Source: Streptomyces swartbergensis (GTDB lineage: Bacteria > Actinomycetota > Actinomycetes > Streptomycetales > Streptomycetaceae). Taken from it: DNA of 37,137 nt. The position numbers and the translations under genes are program-made. Every line of letters begins with the position of its first letter. The stretch's first letter is position 1. Positions 17,049-25,329 of this stretch are shown here, piece after piece. The stretch spans positions 1,709 through 38,845 of the forward strand of contig NZ_NGFN01000023.1 of NCBI RefSeq assembly GCF_002148965.1, written 5' to 3'. Under the pieces are notes generated by a model. That model was not told the origin of the DNA. It made no database searches and saw only the letters and a program-made list of their open reading frames with translations.

Positions 17049-17446
17049 ATGACCGTTACCCCGATCGATCTCTTCGCCTCCTTCATCCACCTTGACCAAG
17101 GCGGCCAGGTGCGCGCCGAACAACCCGTGTTCGACGCCGATCGGGACGGCTGGCAGGTGATGACCTTCCATGTGGAAACCGACGCCGACGTCCACGCCGA
17201 CCACTGGGAAATTCACTCCGACGCGGACGAAGTCGTGGCCTGCCTCACCGGCGGGATACGCCTCTACTTCCGCCCGGAGCGGCCGGGGGAAGAAGAGGAG
17301 ATCAAGCTGGCGGCCGGCACTGCGGCCATCGTCCCGCGCGGGCGGTGGCACCGCCTCGCACCCGCCTCGCACTGGACAGCCCCAGCGACATCATGTCGGT
17401 CACCCGGCCGCGTCGCAGCCGCCTGGAGAAGCGAACCGAAGCTTAG
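17049..17446 (+). pseudogene. Cupin-domain protein broken by an 11-bp duplication
   Basis: The frame from the ATG at 17049 gives a single-domain cupin: a WEIHSDADEVVACLTGG strand pair (about residues 55-71) and a second motif around PRGRWHRLA (about 97-105), with the HxxxxDE and H residues expected for metal binding. At 17351-17372 an 11-base sequence is present twice in tandem. Removing one copy restores the frame to LALDSPSDIMSVTRPRRSRL and a TAG at 17444-17446, giving about 128 residues, the normal size. As it stands the frame runs on into unrelated DNA. The upstream promoter region was also replaced by the AraC fragment. Confidence 0.7.
17351..17372 (+). repeat. Perfect 11-bp tandem duplication
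   Basis: CCGCCTCGCAC occurs at 17351-17361 and again at 17362-17372. The unit length is not a multiple of three, so it shifts the cupin frame. Bases 17447-17739 after this gene hold no supportable gene. Confidence 0.9.
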
Positions 17447-17739
17447 GCCAGGGGCGCCACATCCGGTCCTCATCCATGAGGGAGTTCGGCTCAGACCGCC
17501 CGCCCACCTCCGCGCTTGCCTATGGCTCCCCTGTGACACCGGGTGCGAGCGGGGTCGGGTAACACACAGCTATAGGGCGACCAAGACCTCGAGGGTCCCG
17601 GAGCTCGGCCCCAGCCGAAGAACAGGGCGGTTCGTCCGGAGTTTCAGAAGCCGTTGTCGTACCGATCAGCGAGCTCGCATGATCGAACACGGTTTCTACC
17701 TCATCCGGCCACGCCTGCGGCCTGCCGTACTCTCTGCGC

Positions 17740-18564
17740 ATGCATGTTGCGGAATGGGGCGGAGGTCAGCTGACGGTAGTGCGTCCCGCGTCGGGCGGCT
17801 TCCCGCGGCACAGCCACGACGAGTACGTGATCAGTGTCAACCTCTGCGGCCTGGAGCGGGTCCGGCTGGATCGCGCCTCGTTCGATGTGAACGTGGACGA
17901 GTTCACCGTCTACAACCCCGGTCAGGTCCAGTCGTGCACCACCCAGGTCCCGCCCGACGCGTCCTTCACGTCCGTGAGCTGGTACGTCCCGCCAACGGTG
18001 GTGGAATCGCTGACCGGCGACGCCCCGGTCGACTTCGAACGGCCCGTCGTCCGCTCTCCACACCTGCGCGACGAATTCCTCGCTGTGGCCAGGGCATTCC
18101 GCCGCGTCCGTGAGCTGGTACCGGAGGGACACCCTCCGCCCGCCGAATCCGCTGTTCTGATCCAGGAGCGGCTCCTGCTCGTGCTGTCGCAGCTGCTCGA
18201 CCTGGCCGCAGGCCGGCGCGGGCGTGCTCCGGAACCCGCTGACGCCCGGATCGCCGCGGTGCTCGCCCGGCTCCGCGCCGACCTGTCCAGCGCACCGCGG
18301 CTGGCGGAGCTGGCCGAGCTGGCCGGGATGTCCCGGGAGCATCTGATCCGGACGTTCACCCGCGCCACCGGCACCCCGCCCTACGCCTGGCACCTGTCGG
18401 CCCGGTTGGCCGAGGCGCGGCGACGGCTGCGCAAGGGTGAGCCCGTCGCCGGTGTCGCGCACGTGCTCGGCTTCGCCGACCAGGCACACTTCCACCGCCA
18501 CTTCGCCGCGGCCTACGCCATCACACCGGGCCGGTACCGTCGGCTGTCTCAGATCAACATCTGA
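17740..18564 (+). CDS. AraC-family transcriptional regulator
   Basis: The 274-residue protein has an N-terminal cupin-like sensor domain (HSHDEYVISVNLCG, about residues 26-39) and a C-terminal double HTH: PRLAELAELAGMSREHLIRTF (about 186-206) and EPVAGVAHVLGFADQAHFHR (about 235-254), ending in TPGRYRRL. The length is typical. It stands 38 bases upstream of a LysE-type exporter gene in the same direction, the common arrangement in which the AraC protein senses an amino acid or similar ligand and activates the exporter. Confidence 0.9.
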   Translation: MHVAEWGGGQLTVVRPASGGFPRHSHDEYVISVNLCGLERVRLDRASFDVNVDEFTVYNPGQVQSCTTQVPPDASFTSVSWYVPPTVVESLTGDAPVDFERPVVRSPHLRDEFLAVARAFRRVRELVPEGHPPPAESAVLIQERLLLVLSQLLDLAAGRRGRAPEPADARIAAVLARLRADLSSAPRLAELAELAGMSREHLIRTFTRATGTPPYAWHLSARLAEARRRLRKGEPVAGVAHVLGFADQAHFHRHFAAAYAITPGRYRRLSQINI

Positions 18565-18602
18565 CAAGACCGCACGGCCCCGCCCCCGCCACAGTGGTCG
18601 GC

Positions 18603-19223
18603 ATGACTGAGATCTTCATGGTGGCTCTGTGGTTGGGGCTGGTGTTCAACGCGGCGCCGGGCGCGGTGTTCAGCGAGTCTCTTCGGCGCGGAATCCGGGG
18701 CGGCTTCGGCCCCGCCTTCGCGGTCCAGGCCGGCTCGCTGGTGGGCGACGCCGTCTGGGCGGTGCTCGGCCTGGCGGGGGTGGGGGCGCTGTTTGCGGTG
18801 CCGGCCTTGCGCGTGCCGCTCACCGTGGCCGGGTGCTTGCTGCTGGCCTGGCTGGGGGTGGCGGGTCTGCGTGACGCGCTCACGCGGAAGGTGTCCGATC
18901 CGGCGGCAGAGGCGCACGGCAAACAGGACCGCAAGGCCATGGCTGTGGGGGCGGGCATGTCCCTGGCGAACCCATGGAACGTTGTCTACTGGTCGGGCGC
19001 GGCCGGCGGGGTGGGCGCCGTGCTGGGCCCGGGCGGCGCGGCGGAACTGGGCGTCTTCTTCGCCGGGTTCATGGCCTCCTCGATGCTGTGGTGCCTGATC
19101 GCGGCGGGGCTCATCGTGGTCCTGCGCAGGGCGCTGCCACCACTGGCCGTACGCGTACTCGAAGCCTGCTGCGGCGTATCGCTCTTGGTCTTCGCGATTC
19201 TCCAGCTGAGCCGACTCATATGA
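18603..19223 (+). CDS. LysE-family exporter
   Basis: This 206-residue protein has six predicted transmembrane segments, an N-terminal PGAVFSESLRRG motif (about residues 19-30) and the conserved SLANPWNVVYWSG region (about 119-131), both diagnostic of LysE/RhtB amino-acid exporters. An in-frame GTG at 18594 is an alternative start. It should export an amino acid or analogue across the cytoplasmic membrane and is probably controlled by the AraC gene just upstream. No damage is visible. Confidence 0.9.
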   Translation: MTEIFMVALWLGLVFNAAPGAVFSESLRRGIRGGFGPAFAVQAGSLVGDAVWAVLGLAGVGALFAVPALRVPLTVAGCLLLAWLGVAGLRDALTRKVSDPAAEAHGKQDRKAMAVGAGMSLANPWNVVYWSGAAGGVGAVLGPGGAAELGVFFAGFMASSMLWCLIAAGLIVVLRRALPPLAVRVLEACCGVSLLVFAILQLSRLI

Positions 19224-19414
19224 CGACATACCGGCCATCGAGTTTGAGGATCGAACAAGGATCCTGATCGGATGATGTCGGAGTGGTTCATGCGTGAGGA
19301 CAAGACCTCGTGGCGATTCGGAGGTGTTGAAGTCTCACTGAGCGCCAGGAGGCCCTCCTTGTCGCAGTTGTACGCGGTTGAGGTCCCGGAGTTCAACTCG
19401 CCCGCCGTGTCCTG

Positions 19415-20206
19415 CGACTGTCTCGCGCATGCGTACGGGAACGCGGCGGATCAGCCGGATCGGGCGCGGCGGTATCCATCGGACAAGACGGATACGGAGT
19501 GGGCCGAGATCCGAGTGCTGCTGCCTGTACCGGCCTGGTTGGAGGGCGGGGCGGCAGGCCGGAGGGCTACTGCCAACGGCAGATGCTCGACGCGGTGCCT
19601 TACGCCATCGGCAACGGCGTCAAGTGGCGCTCGGTGCCCACCGACTTTCCCGCGTGGGACCGGGTCTACGCTTCTTCCGCCGCCGGCGACGCCAGGGTCT
19701 GACCGTGGAGTTCCACGACCGGCTGCGCGCAAGGGTCCGTGAGAGCGAGGGCCGCTCACCCACGCCGACGGCGAGGATCATCGACTCGCAGTCGGTGCGG
19801 GCCGCCGCCGCCTCGGTCCCCGCCTCCACGCGGGGGTATGACGGCGGGAAGAAGGTGCCAGGCCGTAAGCGGCACGTGATCACGGACTGTCTCGGCCTGC
19901 TCCTGGCGGTCGCGGTCACCCCCGCGAACACCGGCGACCACGAGGCAGCCATGCCCCCCCTTGGAGCGGGTGCGCACCGCGCACCATGCGATCCGCCTGG
20001 TCTGGGCGGACGGTGGCTACACGGGCATGCTCGTCGACTGGGCCCGTGACACACTCCGTCGCTGGAGATCGTCAAGTGCAGTGACGAGCCGCGCTTTGCG
20101 GTGCTGCCCAGAAGTGGGCGATCGAGAGAACGCTCAGCTGTCTGATGCGCTCGCGTCGGCTGGTCCGTGACTACGAGATGCTGCCAACCACTAGCGAGTC
20201 CATGCC
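19415..20206 (+). pseudogene. IS5-family (IS427-like) transposase, multiply frameshifted
   Basis: Collinear pieces in several frames rebuild a DDE transposase: YPSDKTDTEWAEIRVLLPVP, MLDAVPYAIGNGVKWRSVP, TDFPAWDRVYA, GLTVEFHDRLRARV, IIDSQSVRAA (first catalytic Asp), GGKKVPGRKRHVITD, IRLVWADGGYTG (second Asp) and WAIERTLSCLMRSRRLVRDY (catalytic Glu). At least four frame changes separate them. The 3' end is cut off after PTTSESMP at about 20203, where an oppositely oriented remnant begins. I could not find clear terminal repeats. Confidence 0.85.
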
Positions 20207-20570
20207 TTGACGGCCGGCTCGGCCAGCACCTCCACCACCGCTTCCCGGGCGATGACCAACCGTTCAAGAGCCCGCTCGGCCTCATCTAGCACAGCCGCGA
20301 TCCGGGCCGCTTCGTCCCGCGCCCGCCGCTACCCGCGCGGCCAACTCCTTCGCCTCCAGGAGACCCAACACCGACGGCACCAGCCACCTCCACCCGATCA
20401 AGAAGCAACACAACGCACCAACGCTGCCTCTCCGAAGCTTCACTCTCCACCTGCGGAAACCGTGGCCCTCGGCGGAGCTGGGCAACCGCCGCGTCGATGT
20501 AGCGCGTGATCCAGAACACGACGGCGGTCAAGTGCTCAGCATTAATGGCTGTTCCGTTGATCCCCAAGGC
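20203..20570 (-). pseudogene. Coiled-coil accessory-type fragment beside the IS5 transposase
   Basis: The minus strand reads INAEHLTAVVFWITRYIDAA, and after frame changes AKELAARVAAGAGRDEAARI, then AAVLDEAERALERLVIAREA and VVEVLAEPAVKAW. The second part is a long amphipathic helix pair like the N-terminal half of the intact gene at 21804-22232, though its winged-helix half is missing. It ends exactly where the transposase remnant ends. I cannot name the first segment. Confidence 0.4.
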
Positions 20571-20752
20571 CGGCCCCCCTCAGGGTCAGGCATTGCGACC
20601 ACCTTTAAGAGGGCAGTACGTGACCTGATGTCCGATTCGATGTCGCCTGATCATGTGACTATTGACCGGTCGACGCGCTTCGCAGCCCCTCCCTCGACGT
20701 CGAACGCAGGCACCGGCCGGGTACCCGCCACCGCGCCGGCAACCACCGGGAG

Positions 20753-21232
20753 CTACTCCGCCGCGGGCTCCCCGGCGAGGTCGGGCAGCAACCCGCGCAC
20801 CGCCTCGCACTGCTCCGGGCCCACGACGTGGGCCATCGCCTCCTTGACCGTCTCGGCGAGGGCCCCGGAGGCCTCCTTGAGCAGCCGTCGCGCCTGGTCG
20901 GTGAGGGCGACCTCGACGCCCCGCTTGTCGCAGCACACCGACTTGCGGGTGACGAGACCGGCGTGATGCAGGCAGGCGATCTGGTAAGTGAGGCGGGTCT
21001 TGGGGCGGCCCAGGAGTTCCGCGATCCGGGTCATGCGCACCCCTTCGGCGGGCTGCTCGGCCAGCAGGCACAGGACCAGGAACTCGTCGTGCGAGACGTC
21101 CAGCCGCTCCTTGACGACGGGGCGCAGCTGCTGTTCCACGGCGCCCGTCGCGGCCAGCAGCATCCAGGCACGCAGCTCGACCGGAAGGAGTCCGTCGCCG
21201 GACCACGAGGGACATGCGGGCAGGTCGGCCAT
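20753..21232 (-). CDS. MarR-family transcriptional regulator
   Basis: The 159-residue protein has a winged-helix domain: MTRIAELLGRPKTRLTYQIACL (about 67-88) as the recognition HTH, then the wing SVCCDKRGVEVALTDQARR (about 98-116). It carries two adjacent cysteines in the wing (CC at about 100-101) that could sense oxidants. I use the ATG at 21232; no good ribosome site is visible. It is divergent from the YceI gene with 81 bases between starts, so it most likely represses both. YceI/MarR pairing is common in actinomycetes. Confidence 0.85.
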   Translation of the reverse strand: MADLPACPSWSGDGLLPVELRAWMLLAATGAVEQQLRPVVKERLDVSHDEFLVLCLLAEQPAEGVRMTRIAELLGRPKTRLTYQIACLHHAGLVTRKSVCCDKRGVEVALTDQARRLLKEASGALAETVKEAMAHVVGPEQCEAVRGLLPDLAGEPAAE

Positions 21233-21241
21233 GGTCTCGAG

Positions 21242-21296
21242 TGAACTGTTGTTCAGTTGTGGATTACTGGCTAGCGTGATGTCATCCAAAATTGGA
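21242..21296. promoter_or_regulatory. Two inverted repeats between the marR-type and yceI-type genes
   Basis: TGAAC-TGTT-GTTCA (21242-21255) has perfect 5-base arms, and TCCAA-AA-TTGGA (21285-21296) likewise. Both lie in the divergent promoter region, one next to each gene. They are plausible MarR binding sites. Which of them is bound cannot be decided by eye. Confidence 0.5.
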
Positions 21297-21313
21297 CTAG
21301 GAAGTGAGGCACC

Positions 21314-21829
21314 ATGACCGTCGCCGTCGAAACCGGTACCTGGCAACTCGACCGCACCGCCTCCACCGTCGCCCTGCGACACAGGAATGTGTGGGGCCTG
21401 GTCACCATGAAGGGCACCTTCGCCGCCGTGAGCGGCCAGGGTGAAGTACGACCCGACGGCTCCGCCGTCGGCACCCTGACCGTCGACGTCGCCTCCCTCC
21501 ACATCAAGCGCGCCAAGAACATCAAGCACCTGCTGTCGGCCGACTTCTTCGACGCCGAGAACCACCCCGAGATCACCTTCGCGGCCCGCAGCGCAGAACT
21601 CCGCGCGGACGAGACGGTCCACGTCATCGGGGAGCTGACCGTGCGGGGCATCAGCAGGCCGCTGTCCCTCACCGCCCGCCTGGTCGACGCCGACGCCGAC
21701 GCGCTCACCCTGGACGCCGAATTCTCCGTGGACCGCGCGCAGTTCGGCATGGACTGGAACCTGTTGGGCATGATCCGCGGCCTCGCCACGGTCGCCACCA
21801 CCCTCAGGTTCGTGCGAACGGCAGTCTGA
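21314..21829 (+). CDS. YceI-family protein
   Basis: This is a 171-residue YceI-like protein with the usual opening GTWQLDRTASTVALRHRNVW (about 8-27), the FDAENHPEITF segment (about 78-88) and the LTVRGISRPLSLT motif (about 111-123). The family forms a lipocalin-like barrel that binds polyprenoids or other long apolar molecules. No signal peptide is present, so this is a cytoplasmic member. Its 3' end overlaps the convergent gene at 21804 by 26 bases. Probably controlled by the divergent MarR protein. Confidence 0.9.
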   Translation: MTVAVETGTWQLDRTASTVALRHRNVWGLVTMKGTFAAVSGQGEVRPDGSAVGTLTVDVASLHIKRAKNIKHLLSADFFDAENHPEITFAARSAELRADETVHVIGELTVRGISRPLSLTARLVDADADALTLDAEFSVDRAQFGMDWNLLGMIRGLATVATTLRFVRTAV

Positions 21830-22232
21830 ACAGTCCCGGCTCGGTCTCGGTCAGGATTCCGCGCCCGGCCAGGCGCTTCAGTTTGATGCGGACGTTGTTG
21901 ATGTTGTCGGGCGAGATCTCCAGGTCCATCGCCTCGCACACCTGCCGCGCCGGCAGCGGATGGTCGGCCGCGGCGAACACCGCCATGATCTGCTGGTAGG
22001 CCGGATGATCCGGCTGCCTCGGGGGCGTCGGCGCGGGCGGCTGCGGATCGGGCAGCTCCAGCAGCGTCTTGCGGGTGATGCGGATCTCCTCGGCAGTGCG
22101 GTGGAACTCCTCCAGCTGCGCGGAAAGCTCCACGACCCGCTCCTTGGCCGCCTCGGCCTGCGCGGCGATCTCCTGTTCCCGCTCCTGCAGCCGTGCCAGC
22201 ACCGCGCCGAGGGTGAGCTGATCGCCGGTCAT
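21804..22232 (-). CDS. Coiled-coil/winged-helix protein coupled to a transposase end
   Basis: The 142-residue protein has an N-terminal coiled coil (about 8-58, rich in Glu, Ala, Gln and Leu), a Pro-rich hinge (DPQPPAPTPPRQP, about 59-71) and a C-terminal winged-helix domain (PLPARQVCEAMDLEISPDNI, about 91-110, then RLAGRGILTETEPGLFRL). The ATG at 22232 overlaps the TGA of an IS5-type transposase C-terminus (ATGA), so it was cotranslated with that transposase. I read it as an IS passenger or accessory gene, perhaps a DNA-binding regulator of transposition. I know no characterised member. The frame looks intact. Confidence 0.6.
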   Translation of the reverse strand: MTGDQLTLGAVLARLQEREQEIAAQAEAAKERVVELSAQLEEFHRTAEEIRITRKTLLELPDPQPPAPTPPRQPDHPAYQQIMAVFAAADHPLPARQVCEAMDLEISPDNINNVRIKLKRLAGRGILTETEPGLFRLPFART

Positions 22233-22350
22233 GCGGTGCACCAGGACGGCGCGGTCGCCCCGGTCAGCCGGCGCAGTATCACCGCGGTCATCGCCCAGTA
22301 CACCCGCGACTCGGAGGTGCGGGGCAGGTGCTCGTAATCGCGCAACAGGC
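22229..22350 (-). mobile_element. IS5-type transposase C-terminal fragment (minus strand)
   Basis: The minus frame RRLLRDYEHLPRTSESRVYW, then AMTAVILRRLTG, is the last helix region of IS5-family transposases, after the catalytic Glu. Everything upstream is missing. The stop at 22229 overlaps the start of the accessory gene. Confidence 0.75.
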
Positions 22351-22439
22351 GGCGGTGCAGCATTTGTGGCACCGGTACACGGCGAGATGACGCAATCGAA
22401 GAGGCACGTCCGGTTCTGAGGGGACCGGGTCGCGGCGAC

Positions 22440-22545
22440 GTGACCCGGCTATCCGACCAATGGCGCGGCCTGGTCACCCGACCCGACAAAACAGCGATCG
22501 CCTACCAGGCCGCACTTCACCTCGCCGGCATCCTCATCTGGACCC
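22440..22545 (+). mobile_element. IS5-type transposase C-terminal fragment (plus strand)
   Basis: The plus frame RLSDQWRGLVTRPDKTAIAY, then QAALHLAGILIWTRR, is the very end of ISL2/IS427-group transposases. It points away from the minus-strand fragment at 22229-22350, so two different 3' ends were brought together with their 5' parts deleted. No further gene lies between 22546 and 22618. Confidence 0.7.
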
Positions 22546-22618
22546 GACGCCGGCCAAAGAGACAGAACCTGGGCCTGCTGCGGCGGCGTGGGAACCTGGG
22601 CGTCGCCTGCCGATCGGC

Positions 22619-23785
22619 TCAGAAGGCGGGTGCTGCCTGCTCGGCGGCCTGGCCCTGGCGGCGCGCACTGAGCACGGCGTCTCGCAACCGTTCCTGAGCA
22701 ATCGTCAGGCATGCGTAGACCGCTCCTTGTGCTGTCGACAGACCGATCTGATGCGGACTCGTCCTGATCTCTGGCGCCGCCGGAAGGGTCTGGTCGAGCC
22801 GCTCACGCACCTGGGGAAGGACGATTTCGACGAGCGGACGCAGCCGGCCCACGAAGTAGACCGACTCCGGGTCCAGCGTCACCGCGACGACACTGACAGC
22901 GGTCACGATCGCCGTGGTGAACGCCTGCAGCACTTCGGCGTGCGGCGCCTCGGCGTGCGGTTGCAGCCAGAGATCCTCGATGCGCTCCAGGTCGAGCCCC
23001 CGTTTTCGAGCGAACCGGAGGAGGCCTCGGGTGCTCAGCAGATCGTCGAGGTTCTCGTCGCCGACTCCGGAGGAGAGCACACCGATGTCGCCGAAGGTGG
23101 GTGTACTGCCGCGGGCGAGCTCATGGTCCGTGCAGCTGGCGAAGTTCAGTATGGTGCTGACGCTGAAGAGCGCGGCGTTCTTGATGGTTGCGTCGTCGGT
23201 GAGGATTCCGAGCAGGGACGCGTTGGCATCGCTGTCGAGGAGCACAGGGGCCTCGATCAGGTTTTCGATGGCTTGCTGGAGGCCTGAGCCCGCGAAGATT
23301 TTCATCGACTCCGCGGGGCCGAAGATCTCCGTGCCGCCCCGGACCCGTCCGGGCACTGCGGCGACGATCTGACGCAGGGGACCCTGCGCAGATTGAGCGG
23401 CCTGCGCGATCAGGTCGACCAGCCATCGCGCGGCGTCCTCGATCTCCTGGTGGTCGGCGGTGGGAACCGTCACGTGCTGGATCTCACGCCCCCTCAGGTC
23501 GGTCACCAGCACACCGGTGGTCTGGGCGCCGAAACTGACACCGGCGACGTGCCCGGTCGTGCCGGGCAGGTCCAGATAGGTGGAGCGGCGGCCGCGGCCG
23601 GTGATCTCGTCGATGCCGCCGTCGACGACGAAGCCGTCGGCACGGAGCTCCTCCACCGCTCTGGACACCGTGGCCTTGCTCAGGCCCGTCAGCTCGATGA
23701 GCTTGTTCCGCGTCAAGGGCGCGTGGGAGAGGACCACGTCGAGGACTGATGCCTTGTTGTAGTCGCGTGAGGTCGGGTTGGTCAC
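22619..23785 (-). CDS. ROK-family transcriptional regulator
   Basis: This protein of 388 residues (or up to 447 from an ATG at 23962) has an N-terminal winged HTH (PLTRNKLIELTGLSKATVSR, about 23-42) and a ROK/ASKHA sugar-kinase-like domain from about residue 75 (VAGVSFGAQTTGVLVTDLRG). The usual ROK zinc motif with three cysteines is not visible, so it may not bind zinc or a sugar in the standard way. I prefer the GTG at 23785, since family members start MTNP-like just before the HTH. The gene is divergent from the operator at 24195 and is the best candidate regulator of the catabolic genes to the right. Confidence 0.8.
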   Translation of the reverse strand: MTNPTSRDYNKASVLDVVLSHAPLTRNKLIELTGLSKATVSRAVEELRADGFVVDGGIDEITGRGRRSTYLDLPGTTGHVAGVSFGAQTTGVLVTDLRGREIQHVTVPTADHQEIEDAARWLVDLIAQAAQSAQGPLRQIVAAVPGRVRGGTEIFGPAESMKIFAGSGLQQAIENLIEAPVLLDSDANASLLGILTDDATIKNAALFSVSTILNFASCTDHELARGSTPTFGDIGVLSSGVGDENLDDLLSTRGLLRFARKRGLDLERIEDLWLQPHAEAPHAEVLQAFTTAIVTAVSVVAVTLDPESVYFVGRLRPLVEIVLPQVRERLDQTLPAAPEIRTSPHQIGLSTAQGAVYACLTIAQERLRDAVLSARRQGQAAEQAAPAF

Positions 23786-24192
23786 GTGATGACCATAGCG
23801 AGCCCGGTACGCCGATCGGGCAGGGACTGGTTTGGGCGGTGCGACCAAGGGTTTCGGCGCGGTGAGACGTGGGTGTTTCGACAGATCCGTCGTTCCCGCC
23901 CGGGGGCGCTCGAAAGGGTCCGTGTCGGCGTCTTCCGCCTTGCCGGACGGTTCTCGACTCATCTGTCATGCACTCCGCAGGGTTTGTGAAGCACTCCAGT
24001 AGCGCATCGCCGCGTCGCGGCGAAGCCCGGAAGCAGGTTTCGACGACCCACCGACTGTCGGCAGTGAGCGTTCGGCCGGATGGTGGAACCCTCTGCGGTC
24101 AGTCGCTTGGGAACGACCGGAACGGCCTCGATGCCGCCGGGCCGACGCCCTTCTTTCGGGGCGACTTGACTGCATGCTGAGAGCCCACCATT

Positions 24193-24231
24193 CCAGTTTC
24201 AGACTGGAACTGCAACAAATACTGGTAAAGT
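24193..24231 (+). promoter_or_regulatory. Promoter with 17-bp quasi-palindrome (copy 1)
   Basis: AGTTTCAGACTGGAACT (24195-24211) is an inverted repeat with 7 of 8 arm pairs around a central A. Its right half overlaps a -35 CTGGAA (24204-24209), followed 16 bases later by TAAAGT (24226-24231). The same operator and promoter geometry recurs at 25836-25872, upstream of the phospho-lyase gene. It drives the amine-oxidase mini-gene at 24384. Confidence 0.7.
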
Positions 24232-24383
24232 CGGGGCCCAGCATCGAGCACCTCCCGACGCGCCTGACGAATCAACGAACCGTCGAACAGCGATCGGGAT
24301 GCCCGGCTTCCGTTGGACCTCGAAAGCCCCTGACTCACGTACGCCCGGAGCGGCTGACAGCACTGGCAGGAGAGAGCAGTGAC

Positions 24384-24476
24384 ATGAAGTTCACCCCCTA
24401 CTGGCTCGACACCGCTCCCCCCTGGTTCCTGCCCTTCGCAGGCGGCTACTACAAGTTCCTGGACGTAATCAAGTAA
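24384..24476 (+). pseudogene. FAD-dependent amine oxidase reduced to its two ends
   Basis: The ATG at 24384 opens MKFTPYWLDTAPP, the start of FAD-dependent oxidoreductases of the gamma-glutamylputrescine-oxidase/DadA type. In place of the FAD-binding GGGFTG motif it continues directly with WFLPFAGGYYKFLDVIK and a stop; this matches the C-terminal end of the same kind of enzyme. An in-frame deletion of about 430 codons fits. AGGAGA precedes the ATG by about 9 bases and the operator-controlled promoter is intact, so a 30-residue peptide could still be made. The intact enzyme oxidises an amine to an aldehyde. Confidence 0.6.
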
Positions 24477-24515
24477 GCATTGGGATAGAGATGCCGAGCA
24501 CACGCGGGGAACACC

Positions 24516-24845
24516 GTGGAGCTCGCCCTTGCTGATGGTCTCGATGCGCCCAAGGAACGCGAGGGCATCACTGGCGTCCGCGCCGGGAAGCCGGCGGAGA
24601 ACACCGAAGCAGGAGGCGCGCGGCTGCGCCAAGGCCCGGAGGCGGTCGCCGACCGGGCCCCGACCGCTGAGACCGTACGGGTGCCCGAACGGGTGCCCGA
24701 GCCGATGCCGGCTGCGGAGTTCGTCCTCCTGCACGGCGTCCACGACCCCGGGGCCGCCTCCCTCGTCCAGCGTTCCATGGTGAGCGCAGGCCTCATGGTG
24801 CGGGCGGCGGGCGAAGCCGCCCTCTCCAGGGCGGTGGTCCGATGA
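24516..24845 (+). CDS. Hypothetical open frame overlapping the FAD-linked oxidase remnant
   Basis: This 109-residue frame starts MELALADGLDAPKEREGITG, ends VRAAGEAALSRAVVR, and overlaps the next gene by ATGA (24842-24845). It has no recognisable motif or membrane segment. The ATGA overlap argues for real coding at its 3' end. The N-terminal half is unusually Arg/Ala/Gly-rich and may be a chance extension of a 5'-deleted gene. Confidence 0.35.
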   Translation: MELALADGLDAPKEREGITGVRAGKPAENTEAGGARLRQGPEAVADRAPTAETVRVPERVPEPMPAAEFVLLHGVHDPGAASLVQRSMVSAGLMVRAAGEAALSRAVVR

Positions 24846-25329
24846 CTGCCTCCCTCACGTTTCTGGTCGGGTGTATCGCCGAGATCGCGCCCGGCCTGCT
24901 GGTGGAGACCGGCCCGGGAGCGACGGGCCCCTACGCCTACGACGCCTCCAACTACCGTGTGCTGCCGCGGGCGGTGGCCTTCCCGCGCACCGCCGACGAC
25001 GTGGTCGCGGTGCTGCGGGCCTGCCGTGGTCCAGGCGGCCGAGGACGTGCCGGAGATCCTGCGCTTCTCGCCCAGCGCGGTGGAGGGCATGGACGAGGCG
25101 ATCGTCGCCACCATGCGCGCCCGCCGCGGTGCCGCCTCGGTCACCGGCCTGCCCGAGGGGCGGGCCTGGCTGTACGTCGAACTCGAAGGCGACGACCAGG
25201 CCCGCGGTCAACGCCCGGGCTGCCGAGCTACTGGATGTGCAGCAGAGAAGCTCCGCCGGGAAGCCGGTTGGCGTGGAAGGCTGGCGCGTCCTGGAGGCCG
25301 TGGCCAAGCACCACCGGTCACCGTCCTAG
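24842..25329 (+). pseudogene. FAD-linked oxidase remnant with internal deletion
   Basis: The start gives YAYDASNYRVLPRAVAFPRT, then ADDVVAVLRACR, the N-terminal FAD-binding (PCMH/FAD_binding_4) segment of glycolate-oxidase-like enzymes. After about 25020 another frame continues with VPEILRFSPSAVEGMDEAIV and LPEGRAWLYVELEGDD, which belong to the middle of the same enzyme class. The FAD pyrophosphate-loop part between them is missing. The remaining frame to 25329 is not recognisable. A further short frame at 25322-25478 (KIFGTFDDEDRVLRRASD and so on) looks coding-like but I cannot place it. Bases 25490-25830 hold no gene. Confidence 0.55.

Noticed and set aside
17565..17580. A stretch ending CTATAGGGCGA that resembles the end of the phage T7 promoter or cloning-vector sequence
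   Set aside because: Only about 11 bases match and the flanks do not resemble the T7 consensus or any vector polylinker, so chance is the better explanation.
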